In this document: positions 53,560 through 62,573 of the stretch, in pieces
Layout of the letters: each line of letters starts with the position of its first letter
Numbering within the stretch: the first letter of the stretch is position 1
Assembly: GCA_022826825.1 (NCBI GenBank)
Contig: JAJDUD010000008.1
Location: forward strand, 199,643-263,642
Reading direction: 5' to 3'
Length of the DNA stretch: 64,000 bases
DNA from: Acidobacteriota bacterium
GTDB lineage: Bacteria; Acidobacteriota; Vicinamibacteria; Marinacidobacterales; Marinacidobacteraceae
Position numbers and translations under genes: made by a program
The notes under the pieces: generated by a model
Seen by the model: only the letters and a program-made list of their open reading frames with translations
Database searches by the model: none
Told to the model about the DNA's origin: nothing

Positions 53560-54885
53560 GTGACCCGACAGCCAGCCTCGGGGCCGCACCTCGGTTCCTT
53601 TCTCGCGCTTCTCGTTGGCGTTGCGGCCGCCGGCTGTGCGACCACCTCGGGGCCCCGCGCGATGCCGCCCGATGCGGCGGCCATTCACGCCGCCGAGCGC
53701 GCCCGTGCCGTGTTCGAGGATCACCGGCCACTGGTTCAGGATCCGGATCTCGTCGCGCGGATCGCCGAAATCGGACGCGAGGCCCTCGCCGGGACCCCGC
53801 TGCTCGCCGCCCGCGGGGGAGAAGCGGCCACCCTGCGCGAGGGCTGGCGGTTCGCCGTTCTCGACGATCCGGAGCCGGAAGCCGTCCTCTTCGCTGACCG
53901 AACGGTCTTCGTTTCCCGGGGAGCGCTTGCCGCCTTGCCGGGCGAGCCGGCGCTCGCCGCACTCTTCCGGTCCGCCGCGACGACCTTTGCGAGCGGGGCG
54001 TTCCGGCCGGTGAGCGCGGGTGAGCTGGTCGACCAACCCCTCTCCCTGGTGCTGCCGGCGGAACCCGGTGCCGGCAGCCCTCAGGAAGGCGCCCCGAGCC
54101 GGGACCGCTGGGTCGATCTGCTCGATGGCCTGGTCTTCGGGGAGCCCGCCGAGTACGGGGTCGCCGACGGACGGGATCTCCTGTTGCCGCGGGCTGACTT
54201 CCGGCTCGTGTTGCCCGGCCGGAGCGCGTTCGAACCCGTGGATCGCGGCGTCTTTCGCGCGACCCGGAACGGAGAGTCGGCGGGGCTGACCGTGCGGGAA
54301 ATCCCGGCGGCGGCCGGTTCCGCCCTCACGGGCGGGAACGGCGTGGCTGCGCACCGGGCCGAGCTTGCCGAACTGGGGGCGCGTCTGCGGGAGGCCGCGG
54401 CCCGTGAGGCCGCGGAGGTGGTGTTCCTCGAGGCCTTCCGGGTCCGCGCCTTCACCGGCGTGCGCGGGCGTCTGCATCCGGCGCCGGACGGGGACTCGGT
54501 ACAGGCCTCGGACCCCGCTCCCGGCCTGCTGGCGCTCGTCCCGGCGCGGGAGTCCCTCGTCGAAGTACGTCTCGATTGCGGACGCCGGCGCTTTGACGCC
54601 TGCGAGGTCTGGTTCCTGGAGGTGCTCGGGAGCGCGGACCGGCTGTGGGATACCCCGGTGCCGGGGCCGCTGCGGATTGCCGCCGTGGCTGCCGGCGAGA
54701 GCGGATCGGTCCGGGAGGCGCTCGCGCGCCTGGCTGCCGAGGGAAGGATCGACGGCGGCCTCGCCGCGGCGGAGTTCCTCAATCGGGGATGGCTCGAGGA
54801 ACCGCTCGGCCCGGGAGAGCGCGTCCTGGTCCTGTCGCGCGAACGGGACCAAAACGCGGCTGACGCCGGAGGAAGGGGGCGGTGA
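53560..54885 (+). CDS. Lipoprotein related to M48 metalloproteases but lacking HExxH
   Basis: 441 residues, GTG start; lipobox-like AAAGCATT (Cys near residue 26). Residues ~40-150 follow the M48 pattern (WRFAVLDDPEPEAVLFADRT, then VFVSRGALAALPGEPALAAL), but where HEIAH is expected the sequence reads FRSAATTFA. The C-terminal half (LNRGWLEEPLGPGERVLVLS and the preceding ~100 residues) resembles the accessory region of such proteases. It is therefore probably a non-catalytic M48 paralogue. Its stop overlaps the site-2 protease start (ATGA-type, 54882), suggesting a joint role in envelope proteolysis. Confidence 0.68.
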   Translation: MTRQPASGPHLGSFLALLVGVAAAGCATTSGPRAMPPDAAAIHAAERARAVFEDHRPLVQDPDLVARIAEIGREALAGTPLLAARGGEAATLREGWRFAVLDDPEPEAVLFADRTVFVSRGALAALPGEPALAALFRSAATTFASGAFRPVSAGELVDQPLSLVLPAEPGAGSPQEGAPSRDRWVDLLDGLVFGEPAEYGVADGRDLLLPRADFRLVLPGRSAFEPVDRGVFRATRNGESAGLTVREIPAAAGSALTGGNGVAAHRAELAELGARLREAAAREAAEVVFLEAFRVRAFTGVRGRLHPAPDGDSVQASDPAPGLLALVPARESLVEVRLDCGRRRFDACEVWFLEVLGSADRLWDTPVPGPLRIAAVAAGESGSVREALARLAAEGRIDGGLAAAEFLNRGWLEEPLGPGERVLVLSRERDQNAADAGGRGR

Positions 54886-56012
54886 CCGGAGCGTCGCGGC
54901 GGGGGATCCGCCAGCTCTGGCTGCCCTTCCCGATACGGATCCACTACTCGTGGGTGCTGACCGTCAGCGTCGTATCGGCCCTCTTCGCGGTCCTCTATTT
55001 CCGGGGGCTTCCGGGAGTCTCGGCGGCCGGCGCCGCCGCGCTGGGCGTGGTGACCAGCGTGCTGTTGTTGGCGTCCGTCCTGGTCCACGAGCTGGCGCAC
55101 GCGGCCGCGGCCGCCCGCTCGGGGCTCAAGGTCTCCGGGATCACGCTCCGGGTGTTCGGGGGGGCCACCGAACTGGAAGGACATCCGCGCGGCGCGGCCA
55201 CCGAACTGCGGATCGCCCTCGCGGGTCCGTTCGCGACGCTGGTCCTGTTCGTGCTGTTCTTCGGCGCCGGTCAGTTGCTTACGGCGGCGCCGGACCCGGT
55301 CGTGGCGGTGACGAACAACCTCGCCCTGATCAACGGCCTGCTGCTGGCGTTCAACCTGATTCCGGCGGTCCCGCTGGACGGGGGACGGATTCTGCGGGCC
55401 GTACTCTGGGCGGTCTGGGACCGGCCGCTGGCCGCCACCCGGGCCGTCGCCGCGACCGGTGGCTCCTTCGGACTCCTGATGGTCGCCTTCGGCATCCTGG
55501 CGCTCTTCGGCGGCAGCGGCGCGGCGGCCGGTGCGGTCCGCCTCGTGCTCGGCGCCTGGTTCGTCCTGATCGGACTCAATCTGCGCCGGACCTCACGCGA
55601 GGTGACCCGCCAGGTCTGGCTGGCGCAGGCGCTCGAAGGGGTCACCGCGGCCCATTTGCTGGACTACCGGATCCTCTCGGTCCCGAGAAACGCTTCCGCG
55701 ACGGAACTGCTGGCGCTCGAAACGCCGCATTCCGAGATCCCGGTCCTCGACGAGGCGGACCTCGTGGGGGCGGTCCGCCTCGAGGACCTGCGCCGGAGGT
55801 CTTCCGACGAGCTGGAGCGACTCACCGCCGGGGACCTCATGCGGACCGACATTCTGGCCACCACGCTGGCCCCCGAGGATGCCGCCATCCGCGCGGTGAA
55901 TCTGCTGACGGGCGGCCGGCGGTCGCTGGCGGTGCTCGACGCGGGCCGGTTCGTCGGCGTCGTGACCATGGAGACCCTGCGGAGCCGACTGTCGCTGCGC
56001 AGCGATGTCTGA
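54882..56012 (+). CDS. Site-2 protease (M50) with C-terminal CBS domains
   Basis: 376 residues. Intramembrane zinc protease: H69-E70-H73 in LVHELAHAAA and the third ligand D166 in FNLIPAVPLDGGR, with about six transmembrane helices. Residues ~230-370 form a CBS pair (LLALETPHSEIPVLDEADLV, RTDILATTLAPEDAAIRAVN, SLAVLDAGRFVGVVTMETL), which usually senses adenine nucleotides in this SpoIVFB-like subgroup. Likely cleaves membrane-spanning regulators. Coupled to the upstream degenerate M48-like gene. Confidence 0.93.
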   Translation: MTGASRRGIRQLWLPFPIRIHYSWVLTVSVVSALFAVLYFRGLPGVSAAGAAALGVVTSVLLLASVLVHELAHAAAAARSGLKVSGITLRVFGGATELEGHPRGAATELRIALAGPFATLVLFVLFFGAGQLLTAAPDPVVAVTNNLALINGLLLAFNLIPAVPLDGGRILRAVLWAVWDRPLAATRAVAATGGSFGLLMVAFGILALFGGSGAAAGAVRLVLGAWFVLIGLNLRRTSREVTRQVWLAQALEGVTAAHLLDYRILSVPRNASATELLALETPHSEIPVLDEADLVGAVRLEDLRRRSSDELERLTAGDLMRTDILATTLAPEDAAIRAVNLLTGGRRSLAVLDAGRFVGVVTMETLRSRLSLRSDV

Positions 56013-56046
56013 CCCCCGGTACGACAGATCGAGACGAAAGGACACG

Positions 56047-56715
56047 ATGAGTTCCCAGATCGAGAAGACACCCCGCAGCCGGGTTCGGCGGCTGCCGCAA
56101 CGGGGCTCGTACGACCGGACGGTGATCGACGCGATCCTCGACGAGGGGATCGTGGCCCACGTCGGGTTCGTGCACGAGGGTTCACCGTTCGTGATTCCAA
56201 TGGGTTACGCGCGCGACGGGGACCGCCTGCTGCTGCACGGGTCCTCCGCGAGCCGGCTCATGCGCCTCCTGGCCGCGGGAACGGAGGCCGCCGTCACCGT
56301 GACCCTGCTGGACGCACTCGTGCTCGCCCGCTCCTATTTCCACCACTCGATGAACTACCGCTCGGTGGTCGTGCTCGGTCGCACCACGGAGGTGGCTGAG
56401 CAAGACGAGAAGCGGCGGGCGCTCGACGTGCTGCTGAGCCGGCTGGTGCCGGGACGCCACGGGGATGCCCGCCCGACGAACGATCTCGAACTGAGGGCGA
56501 CCCTGGTCGCGTTCATCCCCATCGAGGAGGCCACCGCCAAGCTTCGGACCGGACCCCCCGCCGATGACACCGAGGATCTGGCGCTTCCGTACTGGGCCGG
56601 TCTGGTACCGGTGAATACGACGTTCGGACCGCCGGAGCCGGCGCCCGATCTCCGGGACGGCATCGAGCCGCCCGCCTACGCCAGGAACTACGGACGCGGG
56701 CGAACGGACGGGTAG
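56047..56715 (+). CDS. Pyridoxamine 5'-phosphate oxidase-like FMN-binding protein
   Basis: 222 residues from the ATG at 56047 (GAAAGGA just upstream); an in-frame ATG at 56005 overlaps the previous gene. Split-barrel FMN fold: AHVGFVHEGSPFVIPMGYAR, LLLHGSSASRLMRLLAAG, AVTVTLLDALVLARSYFHHS, MNYRSVVVLGRTTEV. It resembles the Pyridox_ox_2/NimA-like group; the substrate is unknown (flavin/F420-dependent reduction is possible). Confidence 0.87.
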   Translation: MSSQIEKTPRSRVRRLPQRGSYDRTVIDAILDEGIVAHVGFVHEGSPFVIPMGYARDGDRLLLHGSSASRLMRLLAAGTEAAVTVTLLDALVLARSYFHHSMNYRSVVVLGRTTEVAEQDEKRRALDVLLSRLVPGRHGDARPTNDLELRATLVAFIPIEEATAKLRTGPPADDTEDLALPYWAGLVPVNTTFGPPEPAPDLRDGIEPPAYARNYGRGRTDG

Positions 56716-56728
56716 ACTCCCGGCCTCC

Positions 56729-58015
56729 ATGACCCGGCGTCCCGTGACCGACTCCTTTCGTCTCGGGCTGGCTTTTCTGGCCGCCGGGTTTGGGGCGGCC
56801 GTTTCCGCGGTGCTGCTGCTCCGCCATCACGGGCTCGACGCTGGCGCGCTGGCGGCGGCGGCCTGCGATCCGGCGAACTCCGGCTGTGAGGAAGTGGCGG
56901 CAAGCGCCTGGTCCAGCGTGGCCGGGGTTCCGCTGGCCGCGATCGGACTCGCGTTCTTCGTATCGCTTGGGTTCCTCCTGGCACTGGCCCTGCTCGGCGG
57001 AGCGCCGCTGTTGAGCCGGCCGGGCCGGTTGGCGCTCGGTCTCGTTGCGCTGGCGCTCGTGGTCGATCTGTTCCTGCTGGGCGTGCAGGCGTTCGCCATC
57101 GGGAGCTTCTGCTCGCTCTGCATCTGGACGTACGGCGCGAACGGCGCCGCACTTGTGTTTCTCTTGCCGGCGCGAAGGGTGGTTTCCATGAGGCACGGTC
57201 CTGACTTCGCGGTCGAACGGCTTGCCGTGCGGGCGTTCTGGCTCGCCGCCTGCCTGGTGGCGGCGGCGGTGCTGGTGATCAACAGCGGGCTCGGCGACCG
57301 GGCCGAGACGTCCGTGGACCTTTCGATCCTGGGCGTTCGTTCCGCGACATCGGACGGCCTGCCCGCCGAACTGCCGCTCCGGGGCGCCGGGCTGGCGCCG
57401 CAGTGGCGGAATCCCACGTTCCGGCAGCAGCGCGTGCAGGAGGTGTCGCTCGAGGGGCTGCCGGTGAAGGGCGACCCCCAGGCGCCGGTGAAGATCGTCA
57501 CCTTCTCGGACTTTCTCTGCCCCTCCTGCCGGCGTTTCGCGCTCGCCTTCGATCAGTACGTGGAAGGCCCGACCGGTCCCCACGTCGCGCTCCACTACCG
57601 GAGCTATCCGCTCGATTCGACCTGCGCCGCCCACCTCCCCCGCGTGATGCATCCCGGCGCCTGCGAGGTGGCTCGCGGCGGCATCTGCGCGAACCTCCTG
57701 GGCAATTTCTGGGAGTACCACGACGCCGTCTACATCGCGCCTCCCAACAATCCCGACGCCGACGACGTGGTCGCGATCGCGGTGGCCACCGGACTCGACG
57801 AAGCGGCCTTCCGGGCCTGCCTGGCCGAGCCCCGGGCTGAAGCGGCGCTGCAGTCGGACATCGAGGAGGCCATGAGGCTCGGCGTCACCGGCACCCCGAC
57901 GATCTTCATCAACGGGCGGAGGGTCCCGACGCTCGACGAATTCGCCGATGCGGTCCTCTGGGAACTCGAGAAGGCGGGGATCAGCGTCTCGGGCGCCGAT
58001 CCGGATCGCGAATAG
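56729..58015 (+). CDS. VKOR-DsbA fusion thiol-oxidation protein
   Basis: 428 residues. The N-terminal ~155 residues are a four-helix vitamin K epoxide reductase domain with loop Cys C46/C53 (ACDPANSGCEEV) and the quinone-side C128-S-L-C131. A fifth helix (about 170-190) leads to a periplasmic thioredoxin-fold DsbA-like domain with CPSC at 264-267 and the cis-Pro segment GVTGTPTIFINGRRVP. It introduces disulfides and passes electrons to quinone in one polypeptide. TAGACT, overlapping the previous stop, lies 10 bases before the ATG. Confidence 0.9.
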   Translation: MTRRPVTDSFRLGLAFLAAGFGAAVSAVLLLRHHGLDAGALAAAACDPANSGCEEVAASAWSSVAGVPLAAIGLAFFVSLGFLLALALLGGAPLLSRPGRLALGLVALALVVDLFLLGVQAFAIGSFCSLCIWTYGANGAALVFLLPARRVVSMRHGPDFAVERLAVRAFWLAACLVAAAVLVINSGLGDRAETSVDLSILGVRSATSDGLPAELPLRGAGLAPQWRNPTFRQQRVQEVSLEGLPVKGDPQAPVKIVTFSDFLCPSCRRFALAFDQYVEGPTGPHVALHYRSYPLDSTCAAHLPRVMHPGACEVARGGICANLLGNFWEYHDAVYIAPPNNPDADDVVAIAVATGLDEAAFRACLAEPRAEAALQSDIEEAMRLGVTGTPTIFINGRRVPTLDEFADAVLWELEKAGISVSGADPDRE

Positions 58016-58032
58016 CGGAAGGAACCAACCAC

Positions 58033-58431
58033 ATGCCCGACCTCAACTACCTTGCCATTCTCGTTGCCGCCATCGTGCCGCTGTTCGTGGGCGCCCTCTG
58101 GTACGGGCCCCTCTTCGGCAAACGCTGGCTCGCCCTCATGGAGACCACCGAGGAAGAAATCGCGAAGGGCTTCCATCCCCTGAAGACCTACGGCGGCTCC
58201 TTCCTGTTCGCCATCGCCTCGGCCTTCGGACTGGCGGTGCTGCTCGACGGGTTCAGCGGCCCGCTCCACGGCCTCCATGCCGCGCTGGTGGCGACCATCG
58301 CCTTCGTGATCCCGGTGACGCACCAGTCGGTGGCGTTCGAGAAGCGGAAGTCCGGGCTCGCGGTGATGAACGTCGCCTACAACTTCACGGCGCTCCTGGG
58401 TCAGGCGATCCTGCTGTCCATCTGGAAGTAA
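58033..58431 (+). CDS. DUF1761 membrane protein
   Basis: 132 residues, four hydrophobic helices. IVPLFVGALWYGPLFGKRWL is the DUF1761 opening; FVIPVTHQSVAFEKRKSGLA and VMNVAYNFTALLGQAILLSI follow. Function unknown. It follows the VKOR-DsbA gene by 17 bases with GGAAGGA upstream, so probably co-transcribed. A solo half-repeat (58450-58472) lies just after it. Confidence 0.88.
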   Translation: MPDLNYLAILVAAIVPLFVGALWYGPLFGKRWLALMETTEEEIAKGFHPLKTYGGSFLFAIASAFGLAVLLDGFSGPLHGLHAALVATIAFVIPVTHQSVAFEKRKSGLAVMNVAYNFTALLGQAILLSIWK

Positions 58432-58449
58432 GGAGCGGGGAAGGAGGAG

Positions 58450-58472
58450 GGCCGGTCTGCGGCCGGCGCTCC
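58450..58472 (-). repeat. Solo half of the composite palindromic repeat
   Basis: GGCCGGTCTGCGGCCGGC followed by GCTCC, the inward-facing end of the element seen at 826-1044. It sits between the convergent DUF1761 and SLC12-like genes and may serve as a hairpin terminator. Confidence 0.45.
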
Positions 58473-58476
58473 CCAG

Positions 58477-60735
58477 CTACCGCCCGCCCGCGCCGCCGTC
58501 CCGGAGCGAAATCCGCTCCACGCCGCTGACGAAGAGCACGTCGTTCGTGGACCGGTAGCGGGTTAGCGCGGTTTCCGCGTCCGCGCCCCGGAGCGTCCCC
58601 GCCGGGATTCCGGAGATCACCAGGTCGGCGCGCGCGGATCGCCGCGAGACTTCGTTCTCGAGTTCCTCGTCGCTCCGGTAGCCGATCGTCATCCGGTTCT
58701 GCTCCGAGATGGGCAACCGCTCCTGCGAGAGCAGGCCGGCGAGGTCGTGGTTCTGATGCTCCCTGGAGCTGAGATCACAGCACTCGAAGAGCCGGATCTC
58801 GGCGCGCTTCCACTCCGGGTGTCCCACGATGATGTAGGCGAGCAGCAACATCAGCGGGGCGTTGTCGAAGTTGTCTTCGGTCAGCCAGAGGTGGATGGAG
58901 GAGCGGTAACCGAAGCGGTGGCTCGTGGAGCGGAGGATGAGCGCGTTGAATCCGGTGTCCACCGCGACCCGGGCGCCCTCGACGCTCTCCGCGATTTCCT
59001 CCCGCCGGAGTTCGTCGAACTCCAGCAGCAGGCAGTTGTTCGGCAGGCCCGAGATTCCGGGCATCTGGAGCGATTGCGTGAGCGCGAGCCGGAACGAGGG
59101 GCTGATCAGCGAATCCACATAGACCCCGGCGCCGCTCGCTTCGGTCTGCCCGATCAGCGTACGCACCTCGGTGCGCGCTTGCCGGGCGGTGGTCGGGGAG
59201 TACTCGCCCTCGACGTACTGGATGAAATGGCCGAAGCCGTGCCGGTGGCTGATCCAGCGCAGGAGGTCGAAATGCCCCAGCCGCTCCCCGTGCCGGGTGA
59301 TCGCGACCACCGACGGACGCCAGCCTCCGGCGGACCGCTCCACCAGGTTCTTCTGGAGCGTGATCCGGAGGCGCCGCGTCAACTGGAAGATGGTCCCCTG
59401 GAAAATCGCCGCGAAGTCCCGTTCCTCCCGCCGCGAGCGGCTCAGCCCGACGTAGATGAGCCACATTACCGAGAACGCGACGAGGGCGTAGAGGGCGTTC
59501 ATCCGCACCATGAGCACCGCGCACATGAGCGCCCCGACGAGCGACACGTACCAGCGGGTGCGGAAGGTCGGGCGATAGGACGGATTCCCGGCGAAGTACT
59601 CCAGGAAGGACACCGTGCAGAGGGCGCCGTAGGTCACCAGGAAGAACATCGTCAGGATCTGGGCGATGGAGTCCACGTCGCCGATGACCACGAAGAAGAC
59701 CGCAATGGCGCCCGACACCGCGGCCGCCCGGCGCGGTTCGGCTGCTTTCCCGGATCCCCGCGCGAGGAAGCGATTCAGCGCCGGGATCGGCACCACCCGG
59801 TCCTGGCCAAGCGCCTGCAGGGTGCGGGGAGCGACCAGGATCGAGCCGAGGGCCGAGGACAGGGTCGCAGCGGCCAGTCCGACATAGACCGCGGGTCCCC
59901 AGACCGCGATCTGCGCCATGATGAACGGGTCGTCCCGGAGGGCTTCGGGCGTGGCGCCCGCCGCCAGCTTGAACGCGACAAGGACGTAGATCGCCATCCC
60001 CACCAGGGTCGCGGCGATCGTCCCGAGCGGGATGCTCCGGTGCGGGTCCTTCAGGTCTCCCGAAAGCCCGAGGCCGGCGATCATCCCCGTGAAGGCCGGG
60101 AAGATGATCGCGAAGACCACGGAGAAACTGTCCGGGTTCCCGATCGGCCGCGCCGTCTGCAGTTGCATGCCCTCGGAGGGCGAGCCCAGCAGGAAGGCGG
60201 CGATGGAGCCTCCCAGAATCACGCAGACCACCCACAGCACCCGGACCCCCAGATCCGCGCCCTTCGTCAGGACCAGCGCCATCACCACCAGGGTGGCGGG
60301 GAGGCTCACGAACCGCGGGTCCACCGCGATGGACCAGGCGGTTTCGATCCAGTCGTACACGGGGCCGAACGCTTCCGCGAAGGCAACGAGATAGAACGCG
60401 ACCGAGATCGCCTGCGACAGGTAGAGGGCGATGCCGATCACCCCGCCGATGCGGGTGCCGAAGGAGCGGCTGATGATGTAGTAGGCGCCGCCGCCGGCGA
60501 CCCGGCGGTTCGTCGCGATCTCCGACACCGCGAGGACGGTGGGGATGGTGACCAGGTGGGCCACCCCGATGATCAGCAGGGTGCCCGGCAGGCCGACATG
60601 CCCGACCGCGTAACCGAAGCGGAGGAAGAGGATCGCCCCGAGGATCGTGCTGATCGAGGCGAGGAAGACCGGCGCGGTCCCGAAGCCGTGCCCCGAGGAG
60701 ACGCCGCCGGGATTCGGATTCGGACCGTCCGTCAT
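58477..60735 (-). CDS. SLC12-like cation-chloride cotransporter (APC superfamily)
   Basis: 752 residues. Twelve transmembrane helices in the first ~440 residues, opening with FLASISTILGAILFLRFGYA (the KCC/NKCC-like ILGVxxFLR motif), then GGGAYYIISRSFG and FPAFTGMIAGLGLSGDLKDP. The long C-terminal region (about 450-752) resembles the regulatory cytoplasmic domain of SLC12 proteins, with one UspA-like segment. It probably couples chloride to Na+ and/or K+. An amino-acid permease role is less likely given these motifs. Confidence 0.83.
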   Translation of the reverse strand: MTDGPNPNPGGVSSGHGFGTAPVFLASISTILGAILFLRFGYAVGHVGLPGTLLIIGVAHLVTIPTVLAVSEIATNRRVAGGGAYYIISRSFGTRIGGVIGIALYLSQAISVAFYLVAFAEAFGPVYDWIETAWSIAVDPRFVSLPATLVVMALVLTKGADLGVRVLWVVCVILGGSIAAFLLGSPSEGMQLQTARPIGNPDSFSVVFAIIFPAFTGMIAGLGLSGDLKDPHRSIPLGTIAATLVGMAIYVLVAFKLAAGATPEALRDDPFIMAQIAVWGPAVYVGLAAATLSSALGSILVAPRTLQALGQDRVVPIPALNRFLARGSGKAAEPRRAAAVSGAIAVFFVVIGDVDSIAQILTMFFLVTYGALCTVSFLEYFAGNPSYRPTFRTRWYVSLVGALMCAVLMVRMNALYALVAFSVMWLIYVGLSRSRREERDFAAIFQGTIFQLTRRLRITLQKNLVERSAGGWRPSVVAITRHGERLGHFDLLRWISHRHGFGHFIQYVEGEYSPTTARQARTEVRTLIGQTEASGAGVYVDSLISPSFRLALTQSLQMPGISGLPNNCLLLEFDELRREEIAESVEGARVAVDTGFNALILRSTSHRFGYRSSIHLWLTEDNFDNAPLMLLLAYIIVGHPEWKRAEIRLFECCDLSSREHQNHDLAGLLSQERLPISEQNRMTIGYRSDEELENEVSRRSARADLVISGIPAGTLRGADAETALTRYRSTNDVLFVSGVERISLRDGGAGGR

Positions 60736-60845
60736 GGGATTGGGCTCCCGCAGATTAGCGCCGGGCGGCGCTCCGTCTTACCCGCTCGGGCGCGTGGGTT
60801 GTTCCGGGCTTTCCCCCGCGGAGACGCGAGCCCGCGGGCCGCCGG

Positions 60846-61163
60846 TCACCCGGCGAGCGAGTCCAGCGCGGCGCCGCACGAAGCCATGGCGATCCCGCAG
60901 GCGGCCAGCGAGAACGTGACCGCGGCGATGCCGAGCCCCATGCCCCACCAGCCCATCCTGCTGCCGCGGCTTCCGGCGAGTGCGCCCAGAACGATGGCGA
61001 CAGGTCCGAAGAGAATGCCGAACAGAAACAGGGCGAGGAGGCCGAAGACGAGCGCCAGCACGGCCATGGTCCGGGTCGCGTCGGACAGCGGAGGCCCCTG
61101 GGGAGCGGGGCCCGGGCCCGGCGCGCCCGGCGGCGCCGGCGCGGCGGGCGCTTCACCGTTCAA
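60846..61163 (-). CDS. Small DUF4190-like membrane protein
   Basis: 105 residues. A Pro/Ala/Gly-rich N-terminus (about 1-25) precedes two hydrophobic helices (VLALVFGLLALFLFGILFGP, then GMGLGIAAVTFSLAACGIAM), the plan of DUF4190 proteins. Function unknown. Starts 3 bases after the AGCS transporter stop, so it is co-transcribed with the transporters. Confidence 0.75.
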   Translation of the reverse strand: MNGEAPAAPAPPGAPGPGPAPQGPPLSDATRTMAVLALVFGLLALFLFGILFGPVAIVLGALAGSRGSRMGWWGMGLGIAAVTFSLAACGIAMASCGAALDSLAG

Positions 61164-61166
61164 AGA

Positions 61167-62546
61167 TCAGTCTCCTGACGTTTTTCCGGCGTAGTACTCG
61201 TTGGTCTTCCTGGCGACCACGCCACCGAGGAACAACAGTCCGATGAGGTTCGGGAAGGCCATGAAGCCGTTGAGCAGGGTGCCGATGTTCCAGACGGTCT
61301 CGACGGTCACGAGGCCGCCGATCAGGAGCAGGGCCACGTAGATGATCCGGTAGGAGAAGATGCCCTTCCGCCCGAACATGTACTCCCAGCAGGTCTCGCC
61401 GTAGTAGTACCAACCGATGATCGTCGAGAAACCGAACAGGAAGGAGGAGATCGCGATCACCAGCGGCGCGACGCCGATCGAGGTGGAGAACGCCGCCGCG
61501 GTGAGGTCGCCGCTCGCCGCCTGATACTCGGCCGCCTGCCACATTCCGGAGGAGAGGACCGCGAACGCGGTCATGCTGCACACCACGATGGTGTCGATGA
61601 ACACCTCGAACACACCGACGAGGCCCTGGTCGGCCGGGTGCTTCACCTGCGCGATCCCGTGGGCGATCGGAGCGCTTCCGAGACCCGCCTCGTTGGACAG
61701 CACCCCGCGGCTGATGCCGGCCGCGATCGCCTGGCGGACCGTGACGCCGAGGAATCCGCCGGCCGCCGCGTGCGGCTGGAACGCGTACTCGAAGATGGTC
61801 GCGAAGACCCCCGGCAGCGCCGTGATGTTCATCAGCAGGTAGGTGAGGGACATCCCCAGGTAGATCACGAGCATCGTGGGGACGAGCTTTTCGGCGACCG
61901 CGGCGATCCGGTGGATGCCGCCGAGCAGAACGGCGCCGACCGCAGCCGTGATGAGCAGCCCCGGAACCCACGGCGAGACCGCCCAGCCGAACCCGGCGGC
62001 GGCCTCGACGAAGGTCCGGACGATGGTGTTCGACTGGGCCATGTTGCCCGTCCCGAGGAGCGCGGTGGCGGCTCCGAAGACGCAGAACATGAGCGCGAGC
62101 ACCTTCGCGATCCCGGGCGACTTGACGCCCGCCATGATGTAGTACATCGGGCCGCTGGCGAACGCGCCCGACTCCTTCTTGACCCGGTAGGTGACGCCGA
62201 GCACCGCCTCCGCGTACTTGGTGGCCATGCCGAAAACGGCGGTGACCCACATCCAGAAGATGGCGCCTGGCCCGCCGACGAGGATCGCGGTCGCCACGCC
62301 GCCGATGTTTCCGTTCCCCACGGTGGAGGCGAGCGCGGTGGACAGCGCCTGGAAGGGGGTGATCTCTCCCTCGCCTTCCTGGTCGTGGGACATGCCGCGC
62401 ACGACCCGCCTGACCCCGCCGGCGAAGCCGCGGATCTGGACGAAGCCGGTGCGGATCGTGAGGTAGAGCCCGCAGGCCACCAGCAGAAGGGGCAGGGCGT
62501 ACCACTGATAGATGGCGTTCGACGCCGCGGCAATGAACTCGCTCAT
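61167..62546 (-). CDS. Sodium:alanine symporter family (AGCS) transporter
   Basis: 459 residues, about 10-11 transmembrane helices. Family landmarks: TIRTGFVQIRGF, TPFQALSTALASTVGNGNIG, VGGPGAIFWMWVTAVFGMAT, YAEAVLGVTYR, ASGPMYYI and EAGLGSAPIAHG. It takes up alanine or glycine with Na+ (or H+). Second gene of an SNF-AGCS-DUF4190 operon. Confidence 0.94.
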   Translation of the reverse strand: MSEFIAAASNAIYQWYALPLLLVACGLYLTIRTGFVQIRGFAGGVRRVVRGMSHDQEGEGEITPFQALSTALASTVGNGNIGGVATAILVGGPGAIFWMWVTAVFGMATKYAEAVLGVTYRVKKESGAFASGPMYYIMAGVKSPGIAKVLALMFCVFGAATALLGTGNMAQSNTIVRTFVEAAAGFGWAVSPWVPGLLITAAVGAVLLGGIHRIAAVAEKLVPTMLVIYLGMSLTYLLMNITALPGVFATIFEYAFQPHAAAGGFLGVTVRQAIAAGISRGVLSNEAGLGSAPIAHGIAQVKHPADQGLVGVFEVFIDTIVVCSMTAFAVLSSGMWQAAEYQAASGDLTAAAFSTSIGVAPLVIAISSFLFGFSTIIGWYYYGETCWEYMFGRKGIFSYRIIYVALLLIGGLVTVETVWNIGTLLNGFMAFPNLIGLLFLGGVVARKTNEYYAGKTSGD

Positions 62547-62573
62547 GGTGATTCCTTCAAGAAGACAGCGTCG

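Noticed and set aside
58747-61194. An 815-codon plus-strand frame opposite the SLC12-like transporter and DUF4190
   Set aside because: Antisense to a clear membrane transporter, with low-complexity charged composition and no motif.
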